Shown: piece by piece, positions 34,759 through 45,712 of the stretch | Numbering within the stretch: the first letter of the stretch is position 1 | How the letters are laid out: every line of letters starts with the position of its first letter | NCBI GenBank assembly: GCA_017979445.1 | Contig: CM030707.1 | Coordinates: 22,326,586-22,390,585, forward strand | DNA length: 64,000 nt | Reading direction: 5' to 3' | From: Akebia trifoliata | Taxonomy: Eukaryota; Streptophyta; Magnoliopsida; Ranunculales; Lardizabalaceae | Program-made: the position numbers and the translations under genes | The notes under the pieces: generated by a model | Database searches by the model: none | What the model was told of the DNA's origin: nothing | Seen by the model: only the letters and a program-made list of their open reading frames with translations

Positions 34759-37117
34759 ATGGATAAATTTCTTATAAGAAAGTCTAATTTGGAACAACCA
34801 TCCATTACTCGAGACAGGAATGATCCTAGTGATGATGACATGCGGCGATGTTTAAAGCATAGTTGTGTTGAAATCAACCTGGAAGATCTTCCTTCGGATC
34901 CTGGGTTACGAATCAAAATTTTGGATTATAATTCTAATGATCGAGACAAATTCGAAGAGCGTACTTACAAAAAGGTCCATGTCAATCTCGTAAACATAAT
35001 TTCCCACAAAGAAAGTTTGGAAAGGTGTTACGTCGTTTTAATTCAACTTGGTTAGAGTATAGTATTACGAAAGATGTTGCATTTTGCTTGTGTTGTTATT
35101 TGATGAAAGTTAATTTTGAGGAGCAAGTCGGTGGCGATTCTTTCATTACTGCGGGATTCACAAATTGGAAAAAGAAAGAAAGATTTCAAATCCATGTTGG
35201 AGACCCAAATAGCGCTCATAACAAAGCTTGGAGGAAATGTCAAGATTTAATGAATGAAAGTCGACATATTGAAGTTGTTTTTTCTCGACAATTTGATCAG
35301 GCTAGAAATGAGTATCGGATTCGTTTGACTGCAACAATCGATTATATCCGATTTCTTTTACGTCAAGGATTAGCCTTTCGGGGTCACGATGAATCCGAAT
35401 CTTCAAGAAATCGTGAAAAATTTATTAAACTCTTTCAATTTCTTTCAAATCATAATGAAATTATCAAAAATGTCGTGTTAAATAATGCTCCCAAGAATCT
35501 GAAGATTGTATCTCATGATACACAAAAGGATATCGTGCGTTGTATTGCAAGTGAAACTACCAATATAATAGTCAATGATCTTGGAGATGATTTATTTTCT
35601 ATTTTGGTTGACGAATCTCGTGACGTATCAATCAAAAAACAAATGACAGTTCTAATTCGTTATGTGGATAAAAAATGATGTGTTATTGAGCGGTTTCTCG
35701 GCATTGTCCATGTTAGTGATACAATGGCTTTATCGTTGAAAGTAGCAATTGAAGCATTATTCTCAAGACATGGATTAAGTATGTCAAGATTACGTGAACA
35801 AGGCTACGATGGGGCTAGTAATATGAGAAGAGAATTAATGGTCTCAAAAGTCTTATCATGAAAGAAAATCAATCTGCTTTTTATGTTCATTGTTTTGCTC
35901 ATCAACTTCAATTGGTACTTGTAGCTGTTGCAAAAAATCACAATCAAGTTGTTAATCTTTTCAATATTCTTGCTAATTTGTTAAATGTTATGGGAGCTTC
36001 GTGCAAACATCGAGATATTCTAAGAGAAAAATGTGTTAGTAATATTATTCAAACATTGGACAATGGTGAAATTTCAATTGGGCGTGGTTTGAATCCAGAA
36101 ACTAGCCTCCAACGAGCTGGTGATACACGTTGGGGCTCACATTATAGTACTTTGATGAGTTTGATTTCTATGTTTTCTTCTGTTATTGAAGTGCTTATGA
36201 CTGTTGAAGAAGATGACACAAATTCTGAGCAAAGAGGTGAAATAAGTGCCTTATTAGATTCCATTCAATCTTTTGACTTTGTTTTCATCATGCACTTAAT
36301 GAAAACTATTTTGAGAATTTCAAATGAATTGTCACAAGCATTGCAAAGGAAAGATCAAGATATTGTAAATGTTTTGGCATTTGTTAAAGTATCTAAGCAA
36401 CGGTTACAAACGATGAGAGATATTGGATGGGAATCTTTACTCAATAAAGTTTCTTCTTTTTGTGAAAGACATGATATTATTATACCGAGTATGGATGACA
36501 TGTATGTAGTTCGAGGGCGGCCACGACGTAATGCTGAACAAGTCACCAATCTACACAATTATCGTGTAAATTATTTTGTACGATGTTAGATTTGCAGCTT
36601 TAAGAGCTTAATGATCGTTTTACAGAGGGAAACACAGAACTACTTCTTTGTGTGGCATGTTTGAATCCATGTGATTCATTCTCTGCTTTTAATAAGGATA
36701 AGTTGATTCGTCTTGCTCAATTTTACCCATCAGAATTTTTTAACGTAGAGCTTATGGCACTTGATAATCAACTTGAGACTTACATACTTGATGTGCGCTC
36801 TGATAATGAATTTTTACAACTTAAAGGAATCGGTGGCCTTGCAAAGAAATTAATTGAGACAAAAAATAATGTTGTATATCAATTGGTGTATTTGACTTTG
36901 AAACTTGTTTTGATACTACCAGTGGCAACTGCAACCGTTGAAAGAACTTTTTTTTGCAATGAATATAGTAAAGAATTGATTACGTAACCGAATGGGAGAT
37001 CAATGGATGAATGATTGCTTGGTTACCTATATCGAGAAAGATGTGTTTGATACCATTGATAATGAGATGATCATTCAACGCTTTCAGAATATGAAAACTC
37101 GACGGGAGCGATTGTGA
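34759..37117 (+). pseudogene. hAT transposase pseudogene (TTF-type Zn finger / DUF4371 / dimerisation type)
   Basis: This is the zinc-finger MYM/TTF-type hAT transposase common in plants. In order: a leader with LPSDPGLR (34888), the TTF-type region FCLCCYLM and WKKKERFQIHVG (35080-35200). Then the DUF4371 block with NEYRIRLTATIDYIRFLL and GLAFRGHDES, and the catalytic region ILVDESRDVSIKKQM (35604). Then YVHCFAHQLQLVLVA (35876), GDTRWGSH (36120), and a dimerisation tail ATVERTF and MGDQWMNDCLVTYIE ending at 37117. Lesions I can place: a 1-base loss in an A run near 34972, an in-frame TGA at 35676, a 1-base loss near 35833, an in-frame TAA near 36600, and a shift near 36950 followed by a stop near 36980. 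Without them it would be one long frame of roughly 780 codons. It cannot make functional transposase. Confidence 0.9.
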
Positions 37118-37337
37118 AGATTTATGTATATGTATCAGTGATTGGATTTTTTTGGAAACGATGTGAAAATTTTGTGTATATATTACAAGTTTATACTTTT
37201 TGTGAGTGACAAATTATTAAAAATACATGTAGTAAAAGTTACTTTTTGTATATTTTAAAAATCAAAATTTAATATTATTAATGAGTTCATAGTTGCCCCC
37301 ACGAAAACAAAATCCTGGCTCCGCCCCTGGGCTTGAG

Positions 37338-37700
37338 GATGAGGTCATGAGTCCATGTACACACATATATATGGGTTGTATTAAATTTATGTATAGTAAA
37401 TAAATCACTATTTGCAAATTTTTTTACATATATACACCAATCACAATTTGGAACATCGCATTTAACTATAATATTTTCTTTATTATTAATAACATATTTT
37501 ATTCTAAAATTATTTGTAATGCCTAAAGAAATTATTTTTTTTTCTCTTAATTCAATTACATTATTAAAAATTTTACCAATATAAATATCGAATATATTTT
37601 CATCATCGTCGGATGACGAATTCAAATTGTTATTAACAAATTCATTTACATCCCTATCGGAATCATTTTGTGTTACACATTACATTGAGTTGTATTGTAT
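37338..37700 (-). pseudogene. MULE transposase relic, 5' portion
   Basis: The minus-strand frame from 37625 contains SSSDDDENIFDIYIGKIF. It continues LGITNNFRIKYVINNKEN, CDVPNCDWCIYVKKF and FTIHKFNTTHI, the MuDR-type DNA-binding N-terminal domain with its C-x4-C-W block. The frame ends where the hAT begins (37329) and resumes in sense at 31796. The two pieces were one gene before insertion. Confidence 0.85.
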
Positions 37701-38092
37701 GCAATATTATGATACATATTAGTATTTTGATATTGATTTGATGAGCTACGCTTATCTTGACCATAATTTGATTGATACGTTATAAAATTTTTTCATTGTA
37801 TTACAAAAATAATTGTACTTTTAGAATTTTGATTATAATTTAATATATATTCTCAAGTTTCTTGATAAAAAATATCAATTAAAAATTTTCATTATCTAAA
37901 TTAATAACTGACCTTATTGAAAATTGTCGTTGAATATTATAGATTGAAATAATAAGAGTTTTTAATTCCGCATATGTAATTTCTGATGAAATTGATAAAT
38001 AATTACTCTTGAAGACACCTTCAATGTAAACTATGAGAGAATAAAAATAGTACGAATTATGAAAAAATCAAAATAATGAGAATTGTGAAAGA
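37701..38092. other. Upstream side of the MULE relic; no gene recognised
   Basis: AT-rich DNA. It may be the leader or intron of the MULE transposase relic on the minus strand. I cannot place MULE terminal inverted repeats. Confidence 0.4.
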
Positions 38093-38097
38093 ATAAG

Positions 38098-39772
38098 TGT
38101 GGACATGGGATTTTCAATATTTTAAAACATCCCTCCACTTTGGGGTGTTTTGGAGTCGCCACCATTCATTTTTCATTTTTGAAAATGGGTGTGAATGGTC
38201 ACCCGAAGTTGTATTTTTGAAAAACATGTCATTTTGACATTTTTTTATGACTCTCGTAGGATAAGGTGCATGGTCCAACCTTTGATTCAAAGGTAAGGGA
38301 GTTCATTTATGGAGTAGGGAAGGTGTTAGGCACCCTACTCCATCCACGTAATGTGGTAACCTCGAATTCATTTTTTAGAATAAAAAAGAAAAGAAAAATC
38401 GAAAAGAGTCGATGTGTCCCCTCAAGTGTGAGGGGCTTTAATGTTAGTTCAAACCATTGAGGGCACCCTTATTGAAAAATGGGCCCTTTGGTGATTTAGA
38501 ACATTGTGGTGTGTGCAAATGTGTGGAGAAAGGAAGAGTAGAAGAGGGGAGTTGGGGGGTGTTCTTTTGTCCAAACCCACCTTGTTCCTTCTTTGACTTT
38601 CCGTGACTTTTTTTTCTTTGCTTGATTTGCTTGAGAGAAGGTTGAGTATTGAAGGTTGTGAGATGAGTTGAGAGTTGGGTGTTGAGAGTAATAAGGTGAG
38701 TTGAGGGTTGAGAGTAGTGAGAAGAGAGTTATATATTTTTTTTTTGGAGGATTTTTGTCAAATTTTCATTAGTTTTTGTAAGGGGAGAATGGAGGGGTTT
38801 TTATAGAAGTTGGGGAGTTATTTTAGTGGTAAAGTTGGGTGAAATGAAGAAAAATGATAGAATGGTTATGAGTTTGAGAAATAAGTGGGTGTAATTTAGA
38901 GGAGATTGGAGGGTATTTAGGGAAGGGGGGTTAAATGGGTAAGTTTTGACCCAAATGATTTGGATTCTACCCAACCCATTTGGGTGGAGTGTTTGGTGAG
39001 GTGAGTTTAAGATGGTGGTTGTAATTAAATGGTGTTTGGTTTAAGAGAATGGATGATTTAATGAGGTGGTTGATGATATTTTGGAGGGTGAGGGAGATGA
39101 TGACATGTGTTAAAGTGGGTGGAAATGAAGGGTTGAGATGAGTTGATAGGAAAGGATGAGTGTTTGATTTGAGATGATAGGTGTAGGTTTTGTAGGAAAT
39201 GATGGGAGTAGATTAGGGGGAGATGTAGGTTATAAGTGTCTGATTTGAGAGAATGGATATGATAGGTTTTGTAGGTTGTAAGTATGGTAAATGATATTTA
39301 AAGGAAAGTAATGGGATAGTTATGGTGATGGGGGTTGGTGGTTAGATGAGGGAGGTGAGATGGGGTGATGAAATGTGTCACACTTTGATGATTATGGTGA
39401 TTGGTTGTGATGTTGGATTTGGGTAATGAGTTGGGCTTTGGTGATGGATTGAATTAAAGAATGGTTGGGTTTTAGGTTGTAGGTTGGGCTTTGGTGTTTT
39501 GATGGGTAGGGTTAATTTAAATGAGCTTAGGTGATGGGTTTAGTTTGGGTTGGGAAGTGTAGAATAAGAATGAATTTGGGTTTGTATTGGGTTGAGAGGG
39601 TAGTGAGGAATTTTTGGTTCGTGGGCCACGTGAGAAGCCTTGGGCCGTTTATTGAAATTAAGATGATAAAGTTTATTGGATTTTTGTAGGTTTAGGCTTC
39701 GGAGCCCATTCCGATTTTTTTGATTTTTGGGGCATTTTGCGTCGAGGGCCCAATCAAATTTGGGTGTCTACA
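38098..39772 (+). mobile_element. Solo LTR with perfect 5-bp target duplication
   Basis: 1675 bp, starting TGTGGACATGGG and ending GGGTGTCTACA. It is flanked on both sides by ATAAG (38093-38097 and 39773-39777). It shares TTTGGAGTCGCCACCATTCA, GAATGGTCACCC and GGTGTTAGGCACCCT with related LTRs at 14271, 61183 and 63411 in more diverged form. The second half is purine-rich on this strand. No internal domain is present, so unequal recombination between two LTRs is the likely origin. It is the cleanest solo LTR of the family in the window. Confidence 0.9.
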
Positions 39773-39811
39773 ATAAGAGTGTGAGGTATGTATATATATG
39801 CATATCTTACA

Positions 39812-39897
39812 TAACGATCGAAAAAATGGCTACATGACGATCGAAAAAAAATGATTAAATAATGGTCGAAAAAAATGACTAAATAATGGTCGGATAA
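39812..39897. repeat. Tandem repeat, about 25-bp unit, 3.5 copies
   Basis: Units begin ACGATCGAAAAAATGGC, ACGATCGAAAAAAAATG, ATGGTCGAAAAAAATGA and ATGGTCGG. A run of related ccctttaaggg / ccttaaggg motifs follows at 39918-40070. Confidence 0.75.
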
Positions 39898-42290
39898 TTT
39901 AAATTAAAAAACAGAAAATTCAACCCTTAAAGGGCTCAAAATTTTAATTTTAAATTTTAAAATGTTGTATAAAATTTTCGGCCCTTTAAGGGACGAAAAT
40001 TGAAATTTTATATTCGTAATTTTTTTTTTAAAATTTAAAACATATTTTCGACCCTTAAGGGCCAAAATAGTTTTCTATCGATAATTTTGTGAAAATTAAT
40101 ACTTTTTTGCCAATTAATTTTTTTTTTTTTTTTTAAAAATAATTTCCCTAAAGATGAATCATGAAAGGGTTGGTAGTGATGTTTATAAGGTTTAGCAGTG
40201 TTCAGTAAAATGAAACTCTTGAAGAATGGAAAAAGAAAAAAAAATAGAGATGGTTTGTTGATTGATGAGGTGGCATTATTAAAAAAAAAAAAAAAAAACA
40301 AAACAGACAAAAATTGGATTGGTTTCAATTTTTATATGGTAGAGGATTTCCATTACCTAGACTTTACTTATCCTATGTAATAGAGAAATATGTGTCATTT
40401 ATTTGCAAATTTACAAACAAAATCATATCAAACACGTGATCCTAAAAAATTGTATCTCTCAGATAGCATGTTCTTTGAAAATTTTAACACATATCCTGAG
40501 ACATTAACTCATGATTAATATGTTTTGATTACTAATGATCTGGTGTGTATGGTTTTTTGGAACCTGTTGTGATGAGTTTAGCTGTCTTCGACCACTCAAT
40601 GCCACAACTCCTCCAATCAAAATGAGCACAAATATATGAGTCGTGATCCAAAGCGGTGTCTAGTTCCTATAACAACATATGATGTCTACGTGGCACATTT
40701 TGGTTAGAGATCAAACACATCTGATTTTGTGCAATGTAAAAAATGGCTTGGTTAGGAGTGGATGTGTGTTAAACTCACACCAAAACGTGCCACATAGACA
40801 CCGTTCTTATTCTGTGGGATTGAGTCACCTTACTTGATCCTAATTCCAGATATATTACCCTAATAATTATATGTGCAACACTAAATAATGTATTGGGATT
40901 TGGTTTAGATAGTATGGGAGGTGGGGTTATCAATGGGTCAGATTTTGACCTGGCCCAGTCTATTGTGGGCTGAGTTTGGGTAGTGTTGGTAGATCCTGGG
41001 TTCAGGGTTGGGAGCTAGACCTGTTGGGTGACTTGACCCAGCCTGATAATGCATATTAGAATTTTTTGCAATTTATTCTGATTATTTTATGATATACGTA
41101 AGAAATTTTCAAGCTGGCCTGGGCTACCTGATCATCCTGGCCCAGATAGTTATGGATGGGCCGAACTTGGCCATAGGTGACCAAATCTTTAATTGTGCCG
41201 GGGGGCTTGCAACATCCTGGCTCACCATTGACAACTCTAGTGGGGAGGTGCCAAGTAAAAGAGAGTTGATGTTGGTCGTGGGTGGATTGTCTAAACTAAG
41301 TCAATGAAGTAATTAGCTTCATTTCAAAGGGAAAAAGGAGAAAATTTGGAGAAAGCGTAAAGAGGGTACAAACACAACATTCTAATATCTAGTGGGGAGC
41401 GAACTCTTGTCTTGTCTCATGTTGAAGGTTGTTGTGGTAGTAGTTGATTGAAGTTGTAGGGTCGAAAACGCGATTGGATTGCGAAAAAGAAGTCCTCCTT
41501 CTACAATAAGCAATATTGAAGTCCTAGAATCCTCAAAATCCACTGGGCTTGAAGGCCTACCTCTTTATAAAGCTTTATAAAAGTTCTCTTCCTTTATATG
41601 TGTTTTTTTGAAACTATACTTGAAGTGATAAGTAGTGGGCTTGCCTTTGAACAAGGCAAGTAGTGTCAATTCCACACCAATGTGAGGGCCATGCCATTGG
41701 ATTGAGGTTGACATGCGTATTTTTACATGTTAATGTTGTCAATAAAGGATGATAAATGCTGTCCTTTGCACTTGTTAATGGGTTATCTTTTTATTTCTCT
41801 GTTTGCCTTTTAGGTGTCAAGCTACTAAGATACATACTAAGGTATATGAAATTCCAATGTCGTGGATGTCTGCTGAGAGTCTATATTTGTGATCTTCGAA
41901 CCTAATTCCAATTAAAATTATCTGAGAGTCTCTTTCGTCCTTCACATTGATTCATTTGAGATTCAATATTACTCATCCGAGTCAATCAAGTTTTTGTAAT
42001 TTTTTATAAAATATTTATTTTTAATAAATTAAATATTTAATTATCTAAATAGAAGTAGAATCCTTAAATAATCATCTTTTAATCCAGCTTATATTATAAA
42101 ATAATATAAAAATAGATAAATGTAGACCAAGTTAATTGGTTATTTCTTGTGAGACGAGATGACTCGGGCGACTCAACTCGGTATCCGTGGTGGACGCGAT
42201 GGAGTTTTAAAACCATGATAGGTACCCAGGTTGCACGTTTGAACGAGAGACTTTTAATGAAAGTAGCCGTTGTAGACATAGATATGACCG
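39898..42290. other. No gene recognised; foldback and dispersed repeats
   Basis: An inverted repeat pairs 40684-40722 (gtctacgtggcacattttgg) with about 40760-40799, a small MITE-like foldback. About 40928-41200 (GGGTTATCAATGGGTC, then gacctggccca and ctggcccaga blocks) resembles the repeats ending at 52269 and 57582. No coding frame is convincing. The right edge is the promoter region of TANGLED. Confidence 0.5.
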
Positions 42291-42361
42291 TTGGAGCAAA
42301 AAAGATACGTTACAAATCTTAGTTCCCGTTTGAAACTCTTCCGTTTGACAACCTTTTACTT

Positions 42362-42363
42362 TG

Positions 42364-42398
<35 letters not shown>

Positions 42399-42400
42399 TT
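42362..42400. repeat. GA-rich microsatellite in the TANGLED leader
   Basis: (GA)n with one interruption, ending about 35 bases before the TANGLED start codon. Such GA tracts are frequent in plant 5' UTRs and can bind BPC-type factors; function here is not shown. Confidence 0.9.
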
Positions 42401-42434
42401 GAAAACCCCATTGGCCCCCTTTGTTTCTGTAGAA

Positions 42435-44870
42435 ATGGTAGCGAAAACCCCACCAAAGCACAAGAAAATGGCATCAGCAGCAGCTCCTCTCAATCCAAAT
42501 CTCTTGAGAGAGACAGTTAAGAAGGTAAATTGGCACAAAATCCCCTAACAAGCTTGTCTTCATTGGTTGTTCATGGCGTCTGAGCCTCTCTTTTTTCTCT
42601 AACCAAAATTTTCTTTATTTTGTTCTTTAAGGTGGACCGATGTATGGCTCGATTGCAAGAGCTACAGTACACTGTTTCAGGTGGAACGAAAGTAATCTCT
42701 GGAAAAAGTCTCAGTCCTCGTAGTACAAGAGGGTATCTGAGGACTAGTATCAGATGCAAGCAAGAATCTCTCAAGTAAGAAGAAAAATTCTAATTTTTCT
42801 GCAATTTTTGAGGAAATAAAAAAGAGTTATTGAAGTTGGGGTATCTTGAATTCGTGCCAAAATAATACAATTCTTCTCCTTTTTTTGCTTCTATTAAGGA
42901 TCAAAGATAGTGTTCTTCAGCTATTTCTTTATATAAAAAAAAAACCCAATTTTTTAAGATAGGGTTTGTTTAATTTCTCTTATTTGTAGCTAAATAATAT
43001 AATTATCTTTACCTCTATGAAGGATGAAGGACGGTGCGGCAAGAAAGTCTCCGGTTGGGAAGTTTCAAGGAAGTACAGGAGGTAAGACCCACATAAAATT
43101 TTATTCTTAATTGTCATGGGTTGACTGTAATTTCTCTTGGATTTATTCCTCTCATGAAAATTTTAAGTTTCATAGAGACATTCATGATGATTTCTTCCTT
43201 TAATGAACTTTATCAGGGTTTTTTTTTTCCAAAGTCATTTGATTCGAATCAACCACAAATCCTCTCTTACATCTTTTGAATCACAATTCATCCCAGATTT
43301 CCTTAGTTTGAGCTTGGATTGTAGACTTTAGTATAATTGGACTCTTTTGCATGGTTAGATTGTAATCTAGAATGACACAAAAACAATGCAACAAAAGAAA
43401 ATAACGACAACACACATAACACGGAGAATTTATGTAGCTTGACAATGTGCCTACTCCGTGTATGAGATCTGGATCAAACATTATATTCTCAAGCAGATGA
43501 AATCCTTAGCTGCCACCCAATAAACAGGTGAAATCCTTCTCTAAAAAAATCCTAACCACCTCACCCACTTATATATAGGCACCCACGCGTACAAGAAATA
43601 TCCAACAATATTCCATGGGGGCTGGGGATGAGGATGCACAACCTAATTCACACATTAATCTGGAGAATACGAGACACCTATCACAACATAGATGAATGGG
43701 GGAGATGTTCGATTCCACACCTCTGTAATGATGGGGTAAAGCAGGGAAAGGAGATTTCTTCTTGATTTTGGGATTCTTCTTTTATTTTCGGTTATTGGGG
43801 GGTTGTCTTCTAATTTGAATCTGCTTCTCTTACATTTTTTGAAACCTAATCCATCTCTAATTTCTTTGAAACAAATGGGTTTCTTCTTGTTTATGGGAAT
43901 GGATTATACTGTCCTTCGGTGTTATTGGGCTGTCTTCTAATTTGAACCTGCTTCTCTTACATTTTTCGAAACCCAATCCATCTCTAATTTCTTTGAAACA
44001 AAGGGGTTTCTTCTTGTTTATGGGAATGGATTATACTGTCCTTCGGTGTTATTGGGCAGTCTTCTGATTCTATAATTCAAAACAGGGGAATGGCGTCGTA
44101 TGTCATTGCCGGCAATGCTGGTTGGAGAAACCGTGGGGGAGATTCTTCAAGCCAGCCAATTCGCAAGGGACATAGTCACGGCTGTTGCTGCCAAGAACAA
44201 CAAAACTGCCTCTGATGACCCAAAGACTCCGGTAAACAAGCGGAGAAACCAAAAGGTACACCCCGAAGATACGCAGCTAAGGGCGAGGCGAAAGAGGGAG
44301 AAGCAAGTAGTTTTACGATTGATCCGATCTGAATCCGGTCCTCCAAGCCTTCAGAGGGCTAGATCACGGATCAATTTCAAGGTCTCTCCTAAAAAGAGAG
44401 AATTCGGGAAGGAAAACTGGCACATAGCTAACCGGGTATCCCCCAAGAACAGGCCTTGGGCTAAAAAGACAGTTTTGTTTCCTAACCCTTTATTTCACTC
44501 TTCGCCTACCTCGCAACAACACAAGTTTTGCAAGACGAGGTCTCCTGTAATTGCAAGAACAATCCACCAGACTCCACATAAATTCTTGATTAAATCTCCG
44601 CCCTCAGCCTCAAAATTTCAAGTAAAAATCAAGAACCCTCCAGTTTCTTTGTCTCCTACAAGGCTCACCAATTTGAGCAAGAAATCATCCCCCAAGGTTT
44701 CTGCAGCATCAAAGCTGCGAAGATCCTTCTCACCATCGAAGCTGGCAAATAGATTGGTTTCTCCATTAAAGAATAGAATGCCATCCGTACAAAAGAATGG
44801 TGGATTCATGAGTGGGTTGAAACAGCGGCCATCTTCTACACCAGTGAGATTCTCGGACTGGAAAATTTAA
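42435..44870 (+). CDS. TAN1: TANGLED microtubule-associated division-plane protein
   Basis: TANGLED marks the cortical division site in plant cells and guides the phragmoplast, working with preprophase-band and POK kinesin partners. Exons are 42435-42524, 42632-42774, 43023-43081 and 44086-44870. All introns are GT-AG and phases agree, giving 358 residues. Conserved features: [12 protein letters not shown] at the N-terminus, [32 protein letters not shown], then [19 protein letters not shown] and [27 protein letters not shown] and ASQFARDIV follow, then a long Lys/Arg/Ser-Pro-rich basic tail. The start is set by the family N-terminus. It seems shorter than Arabidopsis TAN (about 430 residues, from memory), the difference falling in the variable C-terminal half. 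I see no breaks and expect it to be functional. Confidence 0.92.
43370..43600. other. Retroelement-like fragment in TANGLED intron 3
   Basis: It contains gagaatttatgtagcttgac followed by aatgtgcctactccgtg. This resembles the motif around 'gatttacgtggttcaacaatttgcctac' known in many plant Copia/TRIM LTRs and is similar in kind to 45400-45425. The ends are not definable. Probably a relic. Confidence 0.35.
43790..44070 (+). repeat. Tandem repeat, 127-bp unit, about 2.1 copies, in TANGLED intron 3
   Basis: The marker GTCTTCTAATTTGAA recurs at 43805 and 43932, and a partial copy (GTCTTCTGATTC) at 44059, both spacings 127 bp. Units are nearly identical, indicating a fairly recent duplication. The third, partial unit runs into the exon 4 acceptor at 44085. 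Confidence 0.9.
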
Positions 44871-44948
44871 AGGGGTGCTCTATAAACATTTCAAGTTGGC
44901 TATTTTTAAGTGTTGAGAGGAATTTGTTTGAGATATTTTCTTGATGTC

Positions 44949-45220
44949 CATATGTTATTTTTGCAATCTTTAGGTGCAAGTTTCCATGGTATTTTTATTA
45001 ATAACTCATTTTGAGTTTGTTCTTGTAAATGTGGGAGTTTATATGGTTCATTATATCAATAAAAATACCATGGAAACTTGCACCTAAAGATTGCAAAAAT
45101 GACATATGGACATATGTTATTTTTGCAATCTTTAGGTGCAAGTTTCCATGGTATTTTTATTAATAACTCATTTTGAGTTTGTTCTTGTAAATGTGGGAGT
45201 TTATATGGTTCATTATATCA
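44949..45220. repeat. Direct-inverted-direct repeat just downstream of TANGLED
   Basis: A 110-bp segment (44949-45058) is repeated identically as far as I can read at 45111-45220. Between them, 45059-45112 is an inverted copy of the first unit's 5' half with one difference. The order is a-b-a'-a-b. It starts 79 bp after the TANGLED stop, so it probably falls in the 3' UTR and could form a strong hairpin. The geometry fits a template-switch event during replication, not a transposon. Confidence 0.9.
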
Positions 45221-45346
45221 AAAGCACAAAAATGTTACTTCTCTTTCTCCCTGCACAAAGGAGAGGTCTTTGTGTTGGTTTATGCTGTTTTTATCTGTAT
45301 TTGATTTGGGCTCACAACTTTAACCATGTGTATACTAATTGCTAAC

Positions 45347-45707
45347 TGTTGTGCTTAAGCATAAGTAAAGAAGAAAACTAACACACCAAGAATACAAGAT
45401 TTACATGGTTCAACAAATTGCCTACGTTAAAGGAGGAGAGGGAGAAAAATCCCTACCAACGATAAAGATTACGAACTCGCAACTTACTCAGTTGCAAGGA
45501 ACATTACAAAGCAAAAACCATCAAAACCCTAACCCCGAAAATACAAATATATACCCAAAAAAATTCGCCTCAGGGACACTGCCCCCAAACCCCCCCCTCC
45601 CTCCCCGCCACAAGGGCCCGGTTGGGTACCTACACTTCGGAAAAGGTCCCCTTTGATACTGTTTTGCCTCTTGAAGCTCAATAAGAATACTAGACATCCA
45701 GCAAACA
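45347..45707. mobile_element. Small solo LTR (Copia/TRIM-like)
   Basis: 361 bp, TGTTGTGCTTAAGC...AAACA, flanked by a perfect CTAAC on both sides (45342-45346 and 45708-45712). The interior has GATTTACATGGTTCAACAAA then TTGCCTACG, a motif seen in plant Copia-type LTRs. Its start resembles the candidate TRIM LTR at 3825. No coding sequence. Confidence 0.75.
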
Positions 45708-45712
45708 CTAAC

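Larger units (their letters stand above)
31805..37329 (+). mobile_element. hAT DNA transposon (5.5 kb) with decayed transposase
   Basis: The ends are CAGGGACGGATTTACA (31805) and the inverted CAGGGGCGGAGCCAGGA (ending 37329). They are flanked by AGCTTGAG (31797-31804) and GGCTTGAG (37330-37337), an 8-bp target duplication with one difference, the hAT hallmark. Blocks of gcccccac occur just inside both ends. The transposase gene (34759-37117) is in plus orientation. The element is inserted in a MULE transposase gene and itself received a foldback MITE at 32587. Broken coding sequence means it is not autonomous now. Confidence 0.92.
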
